A stretch of DNA of 27,700 nt, taken from contig JBJTMY010000062.1 in assembly GCA_046073825.1 (NCBI GenBank), positions 1-27,700 on the forward strand. Reading direction: 5' to 3'. How positions within the stretch are numbered: position 1 is the first letter of the stretch; each line of letters begins with the position of its first letter. Source of the DNA: CAINEC01 sp046073825. Its GTDB lineage: Bacteria > Bacteroidota > Bacteroidia > AKYH767-A > OLB10. A model generated the notes under the pieces. That model searched no databases. It was not told where the DNA came from and was given only the letters and a program-made list of their open reading frames with translations. Positions 15,394 through 22,952 of the stretch are shown here, piece after piece. The position numbers and the translations under genes are program-made.

Positions 15394-16228
15394 CGTATAA
15401 CGAATATAGTTGAATTGCCTGAATGGCTTCCTTTACGTCATGTACACGCAAAATAGATGATCCGTTAAGTAGGCTAATCATGTTTAAAGCAGTAGTGCCA
15501 TTTAAAGATTCATTGGCTGTTATTCCTAGCGATTGATAAATCATCGATTTCCTAGATAAACCTGCCAATATTGGTAAGTTCAAATTTTTGAAAAAAGCTA
15601 AGTTTTTTAAAAGTGCAAAGTTTTGTTCAGTGTTTTTTGCGAATCCAAAACCAGGATCCAAAATTATATCCTGAATTCCTCGCTGCATAAGCTCGACGAT
15701 TTTAGCATGAAAATATTGATACACTTCTGCTATTAAATTTTCATAATGACAGTGTGCTTTCATTGTGTCGGGTGTGCCTTTCATGTGCATTAATACATAA
15801 GGCACTTTCATTTTTTCAACAGTATCAAACATATTATCATCTAAGGAGCCTCCTGAAATGTCGTTGATGATAGAAGCACCTGCATAAATTGCTTCTTCTG
15901 CCACCGTAGCATTGTAGGTATCAATAGAAATTATTGCTTTAGGAAATTGTTTTAATGCACTTTTAATGAAAGGGATTGTTCTAGATATTTCCTCATGAGT
16001 AGAAAGGGTAGTAGCTCCTGGTCTTGAGGATGCGCCTCCAACATCAATAATCATCGCTCCTTCATTCAACATTTGTTCAAACCGTTTGATAAAGGCTAAT
16101 TCTTCATTAAATTTGCCTCCGTCATAGAAGGAATCAGGAGTAGTATTAATGATGCCCATTACGATTGGATGTGACAAACTGATGAGTTGGTTTCCACATT
16201 TGATGCTGTTAGCAATATTTCCCGACAT
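15377..16228 (-). CDS. folP: Dihydropteroate synthase
   Basis: A 283-residue TIM-barrel enzyme that condenses 6-hydroxymethyl-dihydropterin diphosphate with p-aminobenzoate in folate synthesis, the sulfonamide target. Signatures are GIINTTPDSFYDGG (25-38), IDVGGASSRPGA (about 61-72), SIDTYNA, NDISGG, and the MHMKGTPDTM segment. Further on are ILDPGFGFAKN and AGLSRKS. Length and motif order are normal. It is the first gene of a leftward unit and is divergent from DUF1599 with a 50-base gap. This folP/DUF1599/BT_3928 neighbourhood is one I recognise from other Bacteroidota. No clear -7 element is seen before it. Confidence 0.96.
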   Translation of the reverse strand: MSGNIANSIKCGNQLISLSHPIVMGIINTTPDSFYDGGKFNEELAFIKRFEQMLNEGAMIIDVGGASSRPGATTLSTHEEISRTIPFIKSALKQFPKAIISIDTYNATVAEEAIYAGASIINDISGGSLDDNMFDTVEKMKVPYVLMHMKGTPDTMKAHCHYENLIAEVYQYFHAKIVELMQRGIQDIILDPGFGFAKNTEQNFALLKNLAFFKNLNLPILAGLSRKSMIYQSLGITANESLNGTTALNMISLLNGSSILRVHDVKEAIQAIQLYSLYDGAII

Positions 16229-16253
16229 GCGCTAGTTTTATCTGCTGATTAAT

Positions 16254-16261
16254 GATATTTG
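16254..16261 (+). promoter_or_regulatory. Possible -7 element for the DUF1599 unit
   Basis: GATATTTG, one mismatch from TAnnTTTG, lies 17 bases before the ATG at 16279, the same distance as in other units of the window. Weak evidence on its own. Confidence 0.3.
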
Positions 16262-16278
16262 TAAAGAATTAAAGAAAT

Positions 16279-16839
16279 ATGTCTGAATTAACATCCCTGC
16301 AATACGACAAAGCAATTTCACGCTGTAAAGATATTTATATTGCTAAAATGAAGGACTATGGTAGTGCTTGGAGAATTTTACGTCCTACCTCCCTAACGGA
16401 TCAAATCCTTATTAAAGCAAATCGAATACGTAGTATAGAGGAGAAAGGGGAGCAAAAAGTAATGGAAGGGGTGGACAGTGAGTTCATCGGTATAATCAAT
16501 TATGCAATCATGGCTCTGATTCAAATCGAGCTTCACTCAACAGAATCATTAGAATTAGATTTTCAAAAAGGAATTAATCTTTATGAACAGCAAATTGGCT
16601 CCGTCAAAAATCTGATGTTGAACAAGAATCATGATTATGGTGAAGCATGGAGAGATATGCGTGTAAGTTCGATGACGGATCTTATTTTAATGAAGTTATT
16701 ACGCATCAAGCAAATTGAAAATAATGATGGCAATACGTTAATAAGTGAGGGAGTAGATGCTAATTATCAAGATATCATTAACTATGCTGTTTTCGCTTTA
16801 ATTAAATTAGAGGAAGCTAAATTGATCAACAAAATATAA
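16279..16839 (+). CDS. DUF1599 protein with two tandem homologous halves
   Basis: A 186-residue soluble protein recognised as DUF1599. It consists of two similar halves. Residues 15-84 contain KDYGSAWR, TSLTDQILIKANRIRSIEE, EGVD and IINYAIMALIQ. Residues 108-178 repeat this as HDYGEAWR, SSMTDLILMKLLRIKQIEN, EGVD and IINYAVFALIK, offset by about 93-94 residues. The helical DYGxAW/EGVD pattern resembles small nucleotide-modification proteins, but no biochemical role is established. It is followed after 2 bases by the DoxX/MauE-thioredoxin gene, with which it is often found. Function should be left as unknown. Confidence 0.88.
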   Translation: MSELTSLQYDKAISRCKDIYIAKMKDYGSAWRILRPTSLTDQILIKANRIRSIEEKGEQKVMEGVDSEFIGIINYAIMALIQIELHSTESLELDFQKGINLYEQQIGSVKNLMLNKNHDYGEAWRDMRVSSMTDLILMKLLRIKQIENNDGNTLISEGVDANYQDIINYAVFALIKLEEAKLINKI

Positions 16840-16841
16840 CT

Positions 16842-17933
16842 ATGAATAAACAAAAAGTATCACTGGTCATTCGTTTTTTGATTTTTGTACTGTTTATCGT
16901 TTCGGCAGTAGCTAAAATGTTTCCAATCTGGGCATTTGAAAAGCAATTGGTCGATTTAAATTTAATGTCATGGTGTTTAGCTCCCTATTTTTCAAGGGCG
17001 CTAATCGCCGTTGAATTGGCATTAGGGATTATGATAATTCAGTCGAATTATTTAAAACGAGTAGTCATCCCTGCTACAATTGCATTACTGGTTATTTTCT
17101 GTGGACATCTCTCTATAGAAATGGTTAAACATGGTGCAATGAGTGGAAACTGTGGTTGTTTTGGTCAGTTAATACCAATGACTCCACTTGAAGCGTTTAT
17201 TAAAAATGTAATAACAATCATGTTATTGTTATTCGTATATCGAAATTCAGTCGAAGACGATCAGAGTAAAAATCGTTTTTCCGTTTTATTAATCATCTGG
17301 TTGTTTAGTACTTTGTTAATGTATGTTGCTTTTCCTTTTTGTCCTTGTGCAAAAGCAACTGCACCAGTAGCTTCTTCTACAGTAATCGATGAAGACTCGG
17401 AGGAGGCAATTTCAATTACAGAAAAAGGTCAAGATGTTTTAGGGGCGTTGTCTTCCGATTCAGGTAAATTAGCCATTGATACAGCAAAAAAAGATACAGC
17501 TGCCTTAGAGGTTGGTCCTTCTAAAGTCAAATCAAGATTTAGTGATTATGCTATTTTTAACAATAAAAAAGTAAATATTGATAACGGTAAAAAAATCGTC
17601 TGCTTTTTTGCTGCTGGTTGCGATCATTGCCAAAATGCGGCTAAAACTTTAGTGCGCATGTCGAAGAAACCAGGCTTTCCAAAGATTTATATATTCTTTA
17701 TGGATGAAGAGACGTTTAAAATTCCTGAGTTCTTCCAATATGCTCAAGCGGAATTGCCTTACCGTGTTCTAGATATTCCAACATTCTGGACCGTTTTACA
17801 GCAAGGGACGCCAGATGCTTCAACACCAGGCGTATTTTATTTATGGAATGGTAATGTTATAAAAAATTGGGTAGGAATTGATGAAAAAGCGTTTAAAGAG
17901 CAAGAGTTAAATCAGGTGTTAAATAAGAAATAA
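16842..17933 (+). CDS. BT_3928-family DoxX/MauE-like membrane protein fused to a thioredoxin-like domain
   Basis: A 363-residue predicted membrane redox protein. Residues 1-135 form four helices like DoxX/MauE, with a GNCGCFG motif (C104, C106) of the kind seen in MauE and methylamine-utilisation redox proteins. A fifth helix (about 146-165) carries FCPC (C167, C169). After a polar linker (170-235), residues 236-363 form a thioredoxin-like domain with CDHC (C260, C263) and a later IPTFW stretch in place of the usual cis-Pro loop. This layout suggests electron or disulfide exchange between the membrane part and the thioredoxin domain; the partner is unknown. It is the middle gene of a tight three-gene unit. 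Confidence 0.86.
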   Translation: MNKQKVSLVIRFLIFVLFIVSAVAKMFPIWAFEKQLVDLNLMSWCLAPYFSRALIAVELALGIMIIQSNYLKRVVIPATIALLVIFCGHLSIEMVKHGAMSGNCGCFGQLIPMTPLEAFIKNVITIMLLLFVYRNSVEDDQSKNRFSVLLIIWLFSTLLMYVAFPFCPCAKATAPVASSTVIDEDSEEAISITEKGQDVLGALSSDSGKLAIDTAKKDTAALEVGPSKVKSRFSDYAIFNNKKVNIDNGKKIVCFFAAGCDHCQNAAKTLVRMSKKPGFPKIYIFFMDEETFKIPEFFQYAQAELPYRVLDIPTFWTVLQQGTPDASTPGVFYLWNGNVIKNWVGIDEKAFKEQELNQVLNKK

Positions 17934-17939
17934 CACTGC

Positions 17940-19016
17940 GTGATTAAGCTGGTTATAAAACGAACGTTCAATGGACTCCTGATTATTTATGGAGTAATTA
18001 CAGTTGTTTTTTTTCTGTTCAATATTTTGCCTGCCGATCCAGGTCGTTTAATGCTTGGTCAACGTTCTGATGTAGCCTCACTGGAAGCCATCAATAAGCA
18101 ATTAGGACTCGATTTGCCAGTATCTAAGCGATATGTTTTCTACTTGAATGACATATCCCCTTTGTCCGTTTATCATTTAACTGATTCAACAAGTAGGGTA
18201 TATGCCAGCCATGAGAAGTATGGATCTTTTATCGTGCTAATGCCTTTAGGTGGTAAATCAATTATTCTTAAAAAGCCTTACTTAAATCGATCGTATCAAT
18301 CCCAAGAATTAGTAAGTGTGATTTTACTAGATGCATTACCCGGCACCATAGTACTATCCGTAGTGGCATTGTTAATTGCTGCTATTGTCGGAATTGTACT
18401 TGGCGTTTGGTCTGCGACCCGTTATCAGCAATGGCCTGATTATCTGAATTTGTTTTTAAGTATATTGGGAATGTCGGTGCCTTCTTTTTTTGCTGGGATT
18501 TTAGTTGCATGGGTTTTTGGTTTTGTTTTAAGTAATTATACCGGTTTAAGTATGACAGGTAGCCTCTATGAAATTGATCCATTCATGGGTGAAGTATTGA
18601 ATTTGAAAAACATTGTATTACCTGCATTTACATTAGGTATTCGACCATTAGCAGTTTTTGTTCAGCTTACACGAAGTTCTATGTTAGATGCAATTAATAC
18701 TGATTATGTACGTACCGCAAAAGCGAAAGGACTTTCTTATAAAACTATATTGTTTAAACATGCTCTCCGAAATGCATTAAATCCTGTAATAACAGCCATT
18801 TCAGGCTGGTTCGGTTCGCTATTGGCGGGGGCAGTTTTTATTGAATATATATTTGGTTGGAAGGGGGTAGGCAAAGTTACTGTTGACGCATTAGAACATT
18901 ATGATTTTCCAGTAGTGATGGGAGCTGTAATGATGGTATCTGTTTTCTTTGTAATCATTAATTGGATGGTCGATTTGCTCTATGCTGTTTTAGACCCAAG
19001 AGTGCGTGTTGAATAG
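17940..19016 (+). CDS. OppB/DppB-type ABC transporter permease without a neighbouring partner
   Basis: A 358-residue binding-protein-dependent transport permease. It starts at GTG 17940, six bases after the preceding stop. The N-terminus is typical of OppB/DppB: a first helix, then FNILPADPGRLMLGQR and a LGLDLP stretch. An extended periplasmic segment (about 60-120) follows, then five helices with the EAA loop DYVRTAKAKGLSYKTILFKHALRNAL. These permeases pair with an OppC-like permease, ATPases and a solute-binding lipoprotein to import peptides or nickel. None of those partners is in the window, so they must be elsewhere. The family is clear, the substrate is not. Confidence 0.9.
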   Translation: MIKLVIKRTFNGLLIIYGVITVVFFLFNILPADPGRLMLGQRSDVASLEAINKQLGLDLPVSKRYVFYLNDISPLSVYHLTDSTSRVYASHEKYGSFIVLMPLGGKSIILKKPYLNRSYQSQELVSVILLDALPGTIVLSVVALLIAAIVGIVLGVWSATRYQQWPDYLNLFLSILGMSVPSFFAGILVAWVFGFVLSNYTGLSMTGSLYEIDPFMGEVLNLKNIVLPAFTLGIRPLAVFVQLTRSSMLDAINTDYVRTAKAKGLSYKTILFKHALRNALNPVITAISGWFGSLLAGAVFIEYIFGWKGVGKVTVDALEHYDFPVVMGAVMMVSVFFVIINWMVDLLYAVLDPRVRVE

Positions 19017-19056
19017 TTAAAGTTTTTAACAACTAATTAACGCATAACTCCTTATT

Positions 19057-19064
19057 TATACTTG
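19057..19064 (+). promoter_or_regulatory. Possible -7 element for the Bat operon
   Basis: TATACTTG, one mismatch from TAnnTTTG, lies in the 104-base gap before moxR, 56 bases upstream of the ATG at 19121. It is the only candidate I see in that gap. Confidence 0.3.
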
Positions 19065-19120
19065 ATTTTTCATAGGAGAATGGGCTAATATTGTGGTTCG
19101 AAATTTTAAATAAAAATTTT

Positions 19121-20104
19121 ATGGATATTCGTGAGATTAACGAAAAGATTCAACAGGAAAGTGCCTTCATTGAATTGCTAAATCTTGAATTAGGTAAAGT
19201 AATCATTGGGCAAAAATACATGCTTGATCGTTTGTTGATTGGTTTACTTTCCAATGGACATTTACTGTTAGAAGGGGTTCCAGGTCTAGCAAAAACGCTT
19301 GCAATTAAATCTCTCTCCTCTGCTATCCAGGCAAAGTTTAGTCGCTTGCAGTTCACCCCTGACTTATTGCCAGCCGATTTAGTGGGGACCATGATTTATA
19401 ATCAAAAACAAGAGCAGTTTACTGTACGCAAAGGGCCTTTGTTTGCGAATTTCGTTCTTGCTGATGAAATCAATCGTGCACCAGCAAAAGTGCAAAGTGC
19501 TTTGTTGGAAGCGATGCAAGAACGCCAAGTAACAATCGGAGATGAAACTTTTAAGTTGCCAGAGCCATTTCTTGTTCTGGCTACGCAAAATCCAATTGAG
19601 CAAGAAGGAACTTATCCGCTACCAGAAGCTCAGCTAGATCGTTTCATGTTGAAGGTGGTTATAAAATATCCAACAAAAGAAGAAGAGAAATTAATCATTC
19701 GTCAGAATATTGCGCAGGAGTTCCCGAAGATTAGTCCGGTAATACAGGCGGAAACAATTGTGAAAGCTCGTCATGCAGTTCGCGATGTGTACATGGATGA
19801 AAAAATCGAGAAGTATATTTTAGATATAGTTTTCGCAACTCGTTTTCCAAACGAAAGCAATCTTCGTAAATTAAATGGAATGATTAGCTATGGAGGTTCT
19901 CCGCGTGCGAGCATTAACTTAGCATTGGCCGCAAAAGCTTATGCATTTATTAAGCGTAGAGGGTATGTTATTCCTGAGGATGTTCGTGCTATCTGTCACG
20001 ATGTAATGCGTCATCGAATAGGTTTAACTTACGAAGCAGAGGCGGAAAATATTTCTACTGATGATGTAATTAATGAAGTGTTAAATATTGTTGAGGTTCC
20101 TTAA
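19121..20104 (+). CDS. MoxR-family AAA+ ATPase
   Basis: A 327-residue MoxR ATPase, a chaperone-like AAA+ protein that works with VWA-domain partners. Walker A is GVPGLAKT (52-59) and Walker B is VLADEIN with D115 and E116. The sensor region TQNPIEQEGTYPLPEAQLDRF is classic for MoxR, and a C-terminal lid follows. The ATG at 19121 is chosen. An upstream in-frame TTG at 19091 would add ten residues that do not match the family. It heads a six-gene operon with DUF58 and Bat proteins. DUF58 follows after 13 bases. Confidence 0.95.
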   Translation: MDIREINEKIQQESAFIELLNLELGKVIIGQKYMLDRLLIGLLSNGHLLLEGVPGLAKTLAIKSLSSAIQAKFSRLQFTPDLLPADLVGTMIYNQKQEQFTVRKGPLFANFVLADEINRAPAKVQSALLEAMQERQVTIGDETFKLPEPFLVLATQNPIEQEGTYPLPEAQLDRFMLKVVIKYPTKEEEKLIIRQNIAQEFPKISPVIQAETIVKARHAVRDVYMDEKIEKYILDIVFATRFPNESNLRKLNGMISYGGSPRASINLALAAKAYAFIKRRGYVIPEDVRAICHDVMRHRIGLTYEAEAENISTDDVINEVLNIVEVP

Positions 20105-20117
20105 AAGTAAAATTTAA

Positions 20118-20981
20118 ATGGATTCTGCTGAGCTCTTAAAGCGCGTTCGTAAAATTGAAATTAAAACCAAAGGGTTGTCCTCTCAGATTTTTTCAGGAGA
20201 ATACCACTCTGCGTTTAAAGGACGTGGTATGGCGTTTAGTGAAGTACGTGAGTATGTAGAAGGAGATGATGTACGTAATATAGATTGGAATGTAACTGCT
20301 CGCTTCGGACATCCCTACATAAAAGTTTTTGAAGAAGAGCGTGAGCTAACCGTGATGTTATTAGTGGATGTGAGTGAGTCGGGAATGTTTGGCAGCACTA
20401 CTCAAATGAAACGAGAGTTAATTACAGAATTAACAGCTACGTTAGCTTTTTCAGCTATTCAAAATAATGATAAAGCAGGAGTAATATTTTTCTCTGATAA
20501 AATTGAAAAGTACATTCCTCCCAAAAAAGGAAAATCACATATTCTAAGAATTATTCGTGAGTTAATTGATTTCAAACCCGCATCGAAGGGTACAGATATC
20601 AGTTTAGCGCTTAAATATCTTAATAACATGATTAAAAAGCGTTGCATTGCATTTGTTATTTCTGATTTCATGGATGCTGGATTTGATGATGCAATTAAAG
20701 TGTCTTCTAAAAAACATGATTTAGCCGCTCTTCGAATTTTTGATCCACGTGAAGAAGAAATGCCGAATATTGGTTTAGTTCGTTTTAAAGATGCTGAAAC
20801 AGGATTTGTAACTGTGATGGACACTTCCGATGCGAATACACGCAATAATTACCGATTATTCTATCAGCAGACCGCTCGTCAAACAACTGAATTGTTAAAT
20901 AAATCAGGTGTTGACCATGTTGCAATTCGAACTGATCAATCGTATGTAAAACCGTTAATGAATTTGTTTAAACAGCGATGA
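20118..20981 (+). CDS. DUF58 (VWA-like) protein of the Bat operon
   Basis: A 287-residue soluble DUF58 protein, the usual partner of MoxR ATPases. Signature segments are the GRGMAFSEVREYVEGDDVRNIDWNVTAR run (within 35-62) and a VWA-type fold with MIDAS motif DVSES (D84, S86, S88). Later ISDFMDAGFDD is the other expected acidic strand. No membrane helix is seen. The stop codon overlaps the next gene (ATGA), so translation is coupled. Molecular substrate is unknown. In Bacteroidota such operons are linked to aerotolerance and envelope stress, which I infer from gene order. Confidence 0.94.
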   Translation: MDSAELLKRVRKIEIKTKGLSSQIFSGEYHSAFKGRGMAFSEVREYVEGDDVRNIDWNVTARFGHPYIKVFEEERELTVMLLVDVSESGMFGSTTQMKRELITELTATLAFSAIQNNDKAGVIFFSDKIEKYIPPKKGKSHILRIIRELIDFKPASKGTDISLALKYLNNMIKKRCIAFVISDFMDAGFDDAIKVSSKKHDLAALRIFDPREEEMPNIGLVRFKDAETGFVTVMDTSDANTRNNYRLFYQQTARQTTELLNKSGVDHVAIRTDQSYVKPLMNLFKQR

Positions 20982-21946
20982 AAAGGAAAGCACTTAATTT
21001 CTCAATAGTTTGTGCCTTTTTGATGGGCCTAAGTGTTTTCGGTAAGGCGCAAGGGATAGTGGCGGTTATGAAGGTAGATACGAATGTGGTTGTTGTGGGA
21101 CAACCTTTTACCTTAGAACTTTCTATTACTCAACCAAAGGATGCGAAACTCGACTGGCCTTTTATATCGGATAGTATTGGATTACTTGAAGTAATTAAAA
21201 ATAATGGCGTTGATACAATTCCTGTTGAAGATAAAAGCATTTTGATGCGTTCACAAAAGGTGACAATGATGGCCTTTGATACTGGACAATTTATTATTCC
21301 AGGTTACACCATCGATTATAAGTTGCGTAATTCTAATGCTAAAGTATATACCGACCCACTTGCAATTAAAGTATATACGTTGACAGTAGATACCACCAAA
21401 GCCATTAAAGATATTCATCCGATTCAGGACGTGCCTTACGATTGGATGATGATTGCAATGATAATAGCAGGAGTCATTCTTTTAGCATTTATTGTTTGGT
21501 TGATTGCTCGTTATTTGAAGAATGCAAAAAAGAAAGATGACGCAAATGCAATTTTAAATGTTCTTAAACATTCTCCATACGAAGTTGCCATGATGGCTTT
21601 TGAACAATTAAAGAGTAATCAATTTTGGCAAAATGGCGAGGTGAAAAAATATTATTCGGAGTTGACAGAAATTGTGCGTATGTACATTCAAAACCGCTGG
21701 ATGATACCAGCATTGGAATACACCTCTGATGAAATATTAGAACATGCATTCATCAAGCAATTAAATGCCAATGAGCATGAAAAACTTGTTTATTTATTAC
21801 GTCTTGCAGACCTTGTGAAATTTGCGAAAGCAATACCGCATGTTGCAGAACACGAGTTAAGTTTATCACATGCTTTACAATTTGTCGTTGAAACTACTCC
21901 GGCATCTGAAAAGGAAATCCCTCAAGAGAAAGGAGGTGAATTATGA
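20978..21946 (+). CDS. BatD-like single-pass membrane protein of the Bat operon
   Basis: A 322-residue protein with an N-terminal signal sequence (MKRKALNFSIVCAFLMGLSV to GKAQ). A periplasmic beta-rich domain opens VVVVGQPFTLELSI, the opening used by BatD-type proteins. One membrane helix (about 156-179) is followed by a basic stop-transfer (RYLKNAKKKDD). The remaining 135 residues form a cytoplasmic helical domain. This is the usual third gene between DUF58 and batA in Bacteroidota; I do not know a defined function. Both ends overlap neighbours by 4 bases (ATGA). Its last codons double as a strong Shine-Dalgarno sequence for batA. Confidence 0.85.
   Translation: MKRKALNFSIVCAFLMGLSVFGKAQGIVAVMKVDTNVVVVGQPFTLELSITQPKDAKLDWPFISDSIGLLEVIKNNGVDTIPVEDKSILMRSQKVTMMAFDTGQFIIPGYTIDYKLRNSNAKVYTDPLAIKVYTLTVDTTKAIKDIHPIQDVPYDWMMIAMIIAGVILLAFIVWLIARYLKNAKKKDDANAILNVLKHSPYEVAMMAFEQLKSNQFWQNGEVKKYYSELTEIVRMYIQNRWMIPALEYTSDEILEHAFIKQLNANEHEKLVYLLRLADLVKFAKAIPHVAEHELSLSHALQFVVETTPASEKEIPQEKGGEL
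21927..21938 (+). promoter_or_regulatory. Extended Shine-Dalgarno sequence before batA
   Basis: AGAAAGGAGGTG lies 4 bases before the batA ATG (GGAGG to ATG is 7 bases). It complements the typical 16S rRNA 3' tail (CACCTCCTTTCT) over 12 bases. It also encodes EKGG at the end of the upstream protein, so it may partly be a coding coincidence. No other start in the window has a comparable sequence. Confidence 0.6.
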
Positions 21947-22950
21947 CCTGGTGGCAAGAGCATTTTTATCAATTTAAAAATCCAGAATGGTTCTGGTGTT
22001 TTGCTATTGTTCCATTATTGGCAATCTATTTTTGGAGGTATAAGCGTTATAAATCACCAACAGTTCAAATTAGCAGTACCAATTCATTTGCTCGTATTCG
22101 TCCAACATGGAAAAGCAGAATAATTAATCTCCCATTGTTTTGTCGTTTGTTGGCTTTTGTATTTTTAATAGTAGCATTGGCTCGACCTCAATCTTCTTCA
22201 AGTTCTTCCAACGTAACTACAGAAGGTATCTCCATTGTCATTGCTTTGGATATATCTGCGAGTATGCTTGCAGAAGATTTCAAACCTAACAGAATTGAAT
22301 CAGCAAAAAAAGTAGCGCAGCAATTTATCGATGGGCGACCGAATGATTTAATTGGATTGGTTATTTTTTCTGGTGAAAGTTTTACGCAATGTCCAATTAC
22401 TTCCGATCATTCAGTACTGCGCAATGTTTTAAAGGACGTAGAGCCGGGAATGTTGATAGATGGAACAGCTTTAGGAGAAGGTCTTGCAACAGCAGTTAAT
22501 CGAGTGAAAGATGCTAAGACTAAAAGTAAAGTGGTGGTGTTAATTACAGATGGTGTGAATAATTCAGGTGCAATTCCACCAACAACTGCTGGTGAGATTG
22601 CCAAAACATTTGATGTTCGTGTTTATTCCATCGGAGTAGGAACCAAAGGGATGGCCCCATATCCATTTAAAACGCCATTTGGTATTCAATACCAAAACAT
22701 GGAAGTACAAATTGATGAGGCATTATTAAATCAAGTAGCGCAAAATACCGATGGGAAATATTTTAGAGCTACAGGAAATAAAGCGCTAGAAAGCGTTTTT
22801 CGTGAAATAGACCGATTGGAAAAATCAAAAATAGAAGTTACCGAGTTTAACCGTTATACTGATGAATATCTACCGTATGCGATTATTGCATTCGTTCTCA
22901 TATTCTGTGAATTAATTTTCCGTTATACCATTTTGAAAAGTTTACCATAG
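21943..22950 (+). CDS. batA: BatA-like VWA-domain membrane protein
   Basis: A 335-residue membrane protein with two N-terminal helices (about 14-31 and 62-80), a periplasmic VWA domain, and a C-terminal helix (about 312-330). The MIDAS motif DISAS is complete (D103, S105, S107), with later TALGEG and VLITDGVNNSG supplying the other metal-site residues. It is paralogous to the next gene (shared SMLAEDxxPNRxExAK stretch), a pairing typical of BatA/BatB. It is coupled to the upstream gene by an ATGA overlap and by an unusual Shine-Dalgarno sequence. The call as BatA rests on gene order, since the two paralogues look alike. Confidence 0.92.
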   Translation: MTWWQEHFYQFKNPEWFWCFAIVPLLAIYFWRYKRYKSPTVQISSTNSFARIRPTWKSRIINLPLFCRLLAFVFLIVALARPQSSSSSSNVTTEGISIVIALDISASMLAEDFKPNRIESAKKVAQQFIDGRPNDLIGLVIFSGESFTQCPITSDHSVLRNVLKDVEPGMLIDGTALGEGLATAVNRVKDAKTKSKVVVLITDGVNNSGAIPPTTAGEIAKTFDVRVYSIGVGTKGMAPYPFKTPFGIQYQNMEVQIDEALLNQVAQNTDGKYFRATGNKALESVFREIDRLEKSKIEVTEFNRYTDEYLPYAIIAFVLIFCELIFRYTILKSLP

Positions 22951-22952
22951 CC

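Noticed and set aside
19017..19035. AT-rich inverted repeat (GTTAAA / TTTAAC) after the permease gene as a terminator
   Set aside because: The stem is only A-T/T-A pairs apart from one end pair and is not followed by a T-run.
19071..19088. Three-codon mini-ORF (ATG GGC TAA) after AGGAGA in the moxR leader
   Set aside because: Such a short frame arises easily by chance. There is no attenuator-like hairpin beside it, and Shine-Dalgarno-like bases are seldom used here.
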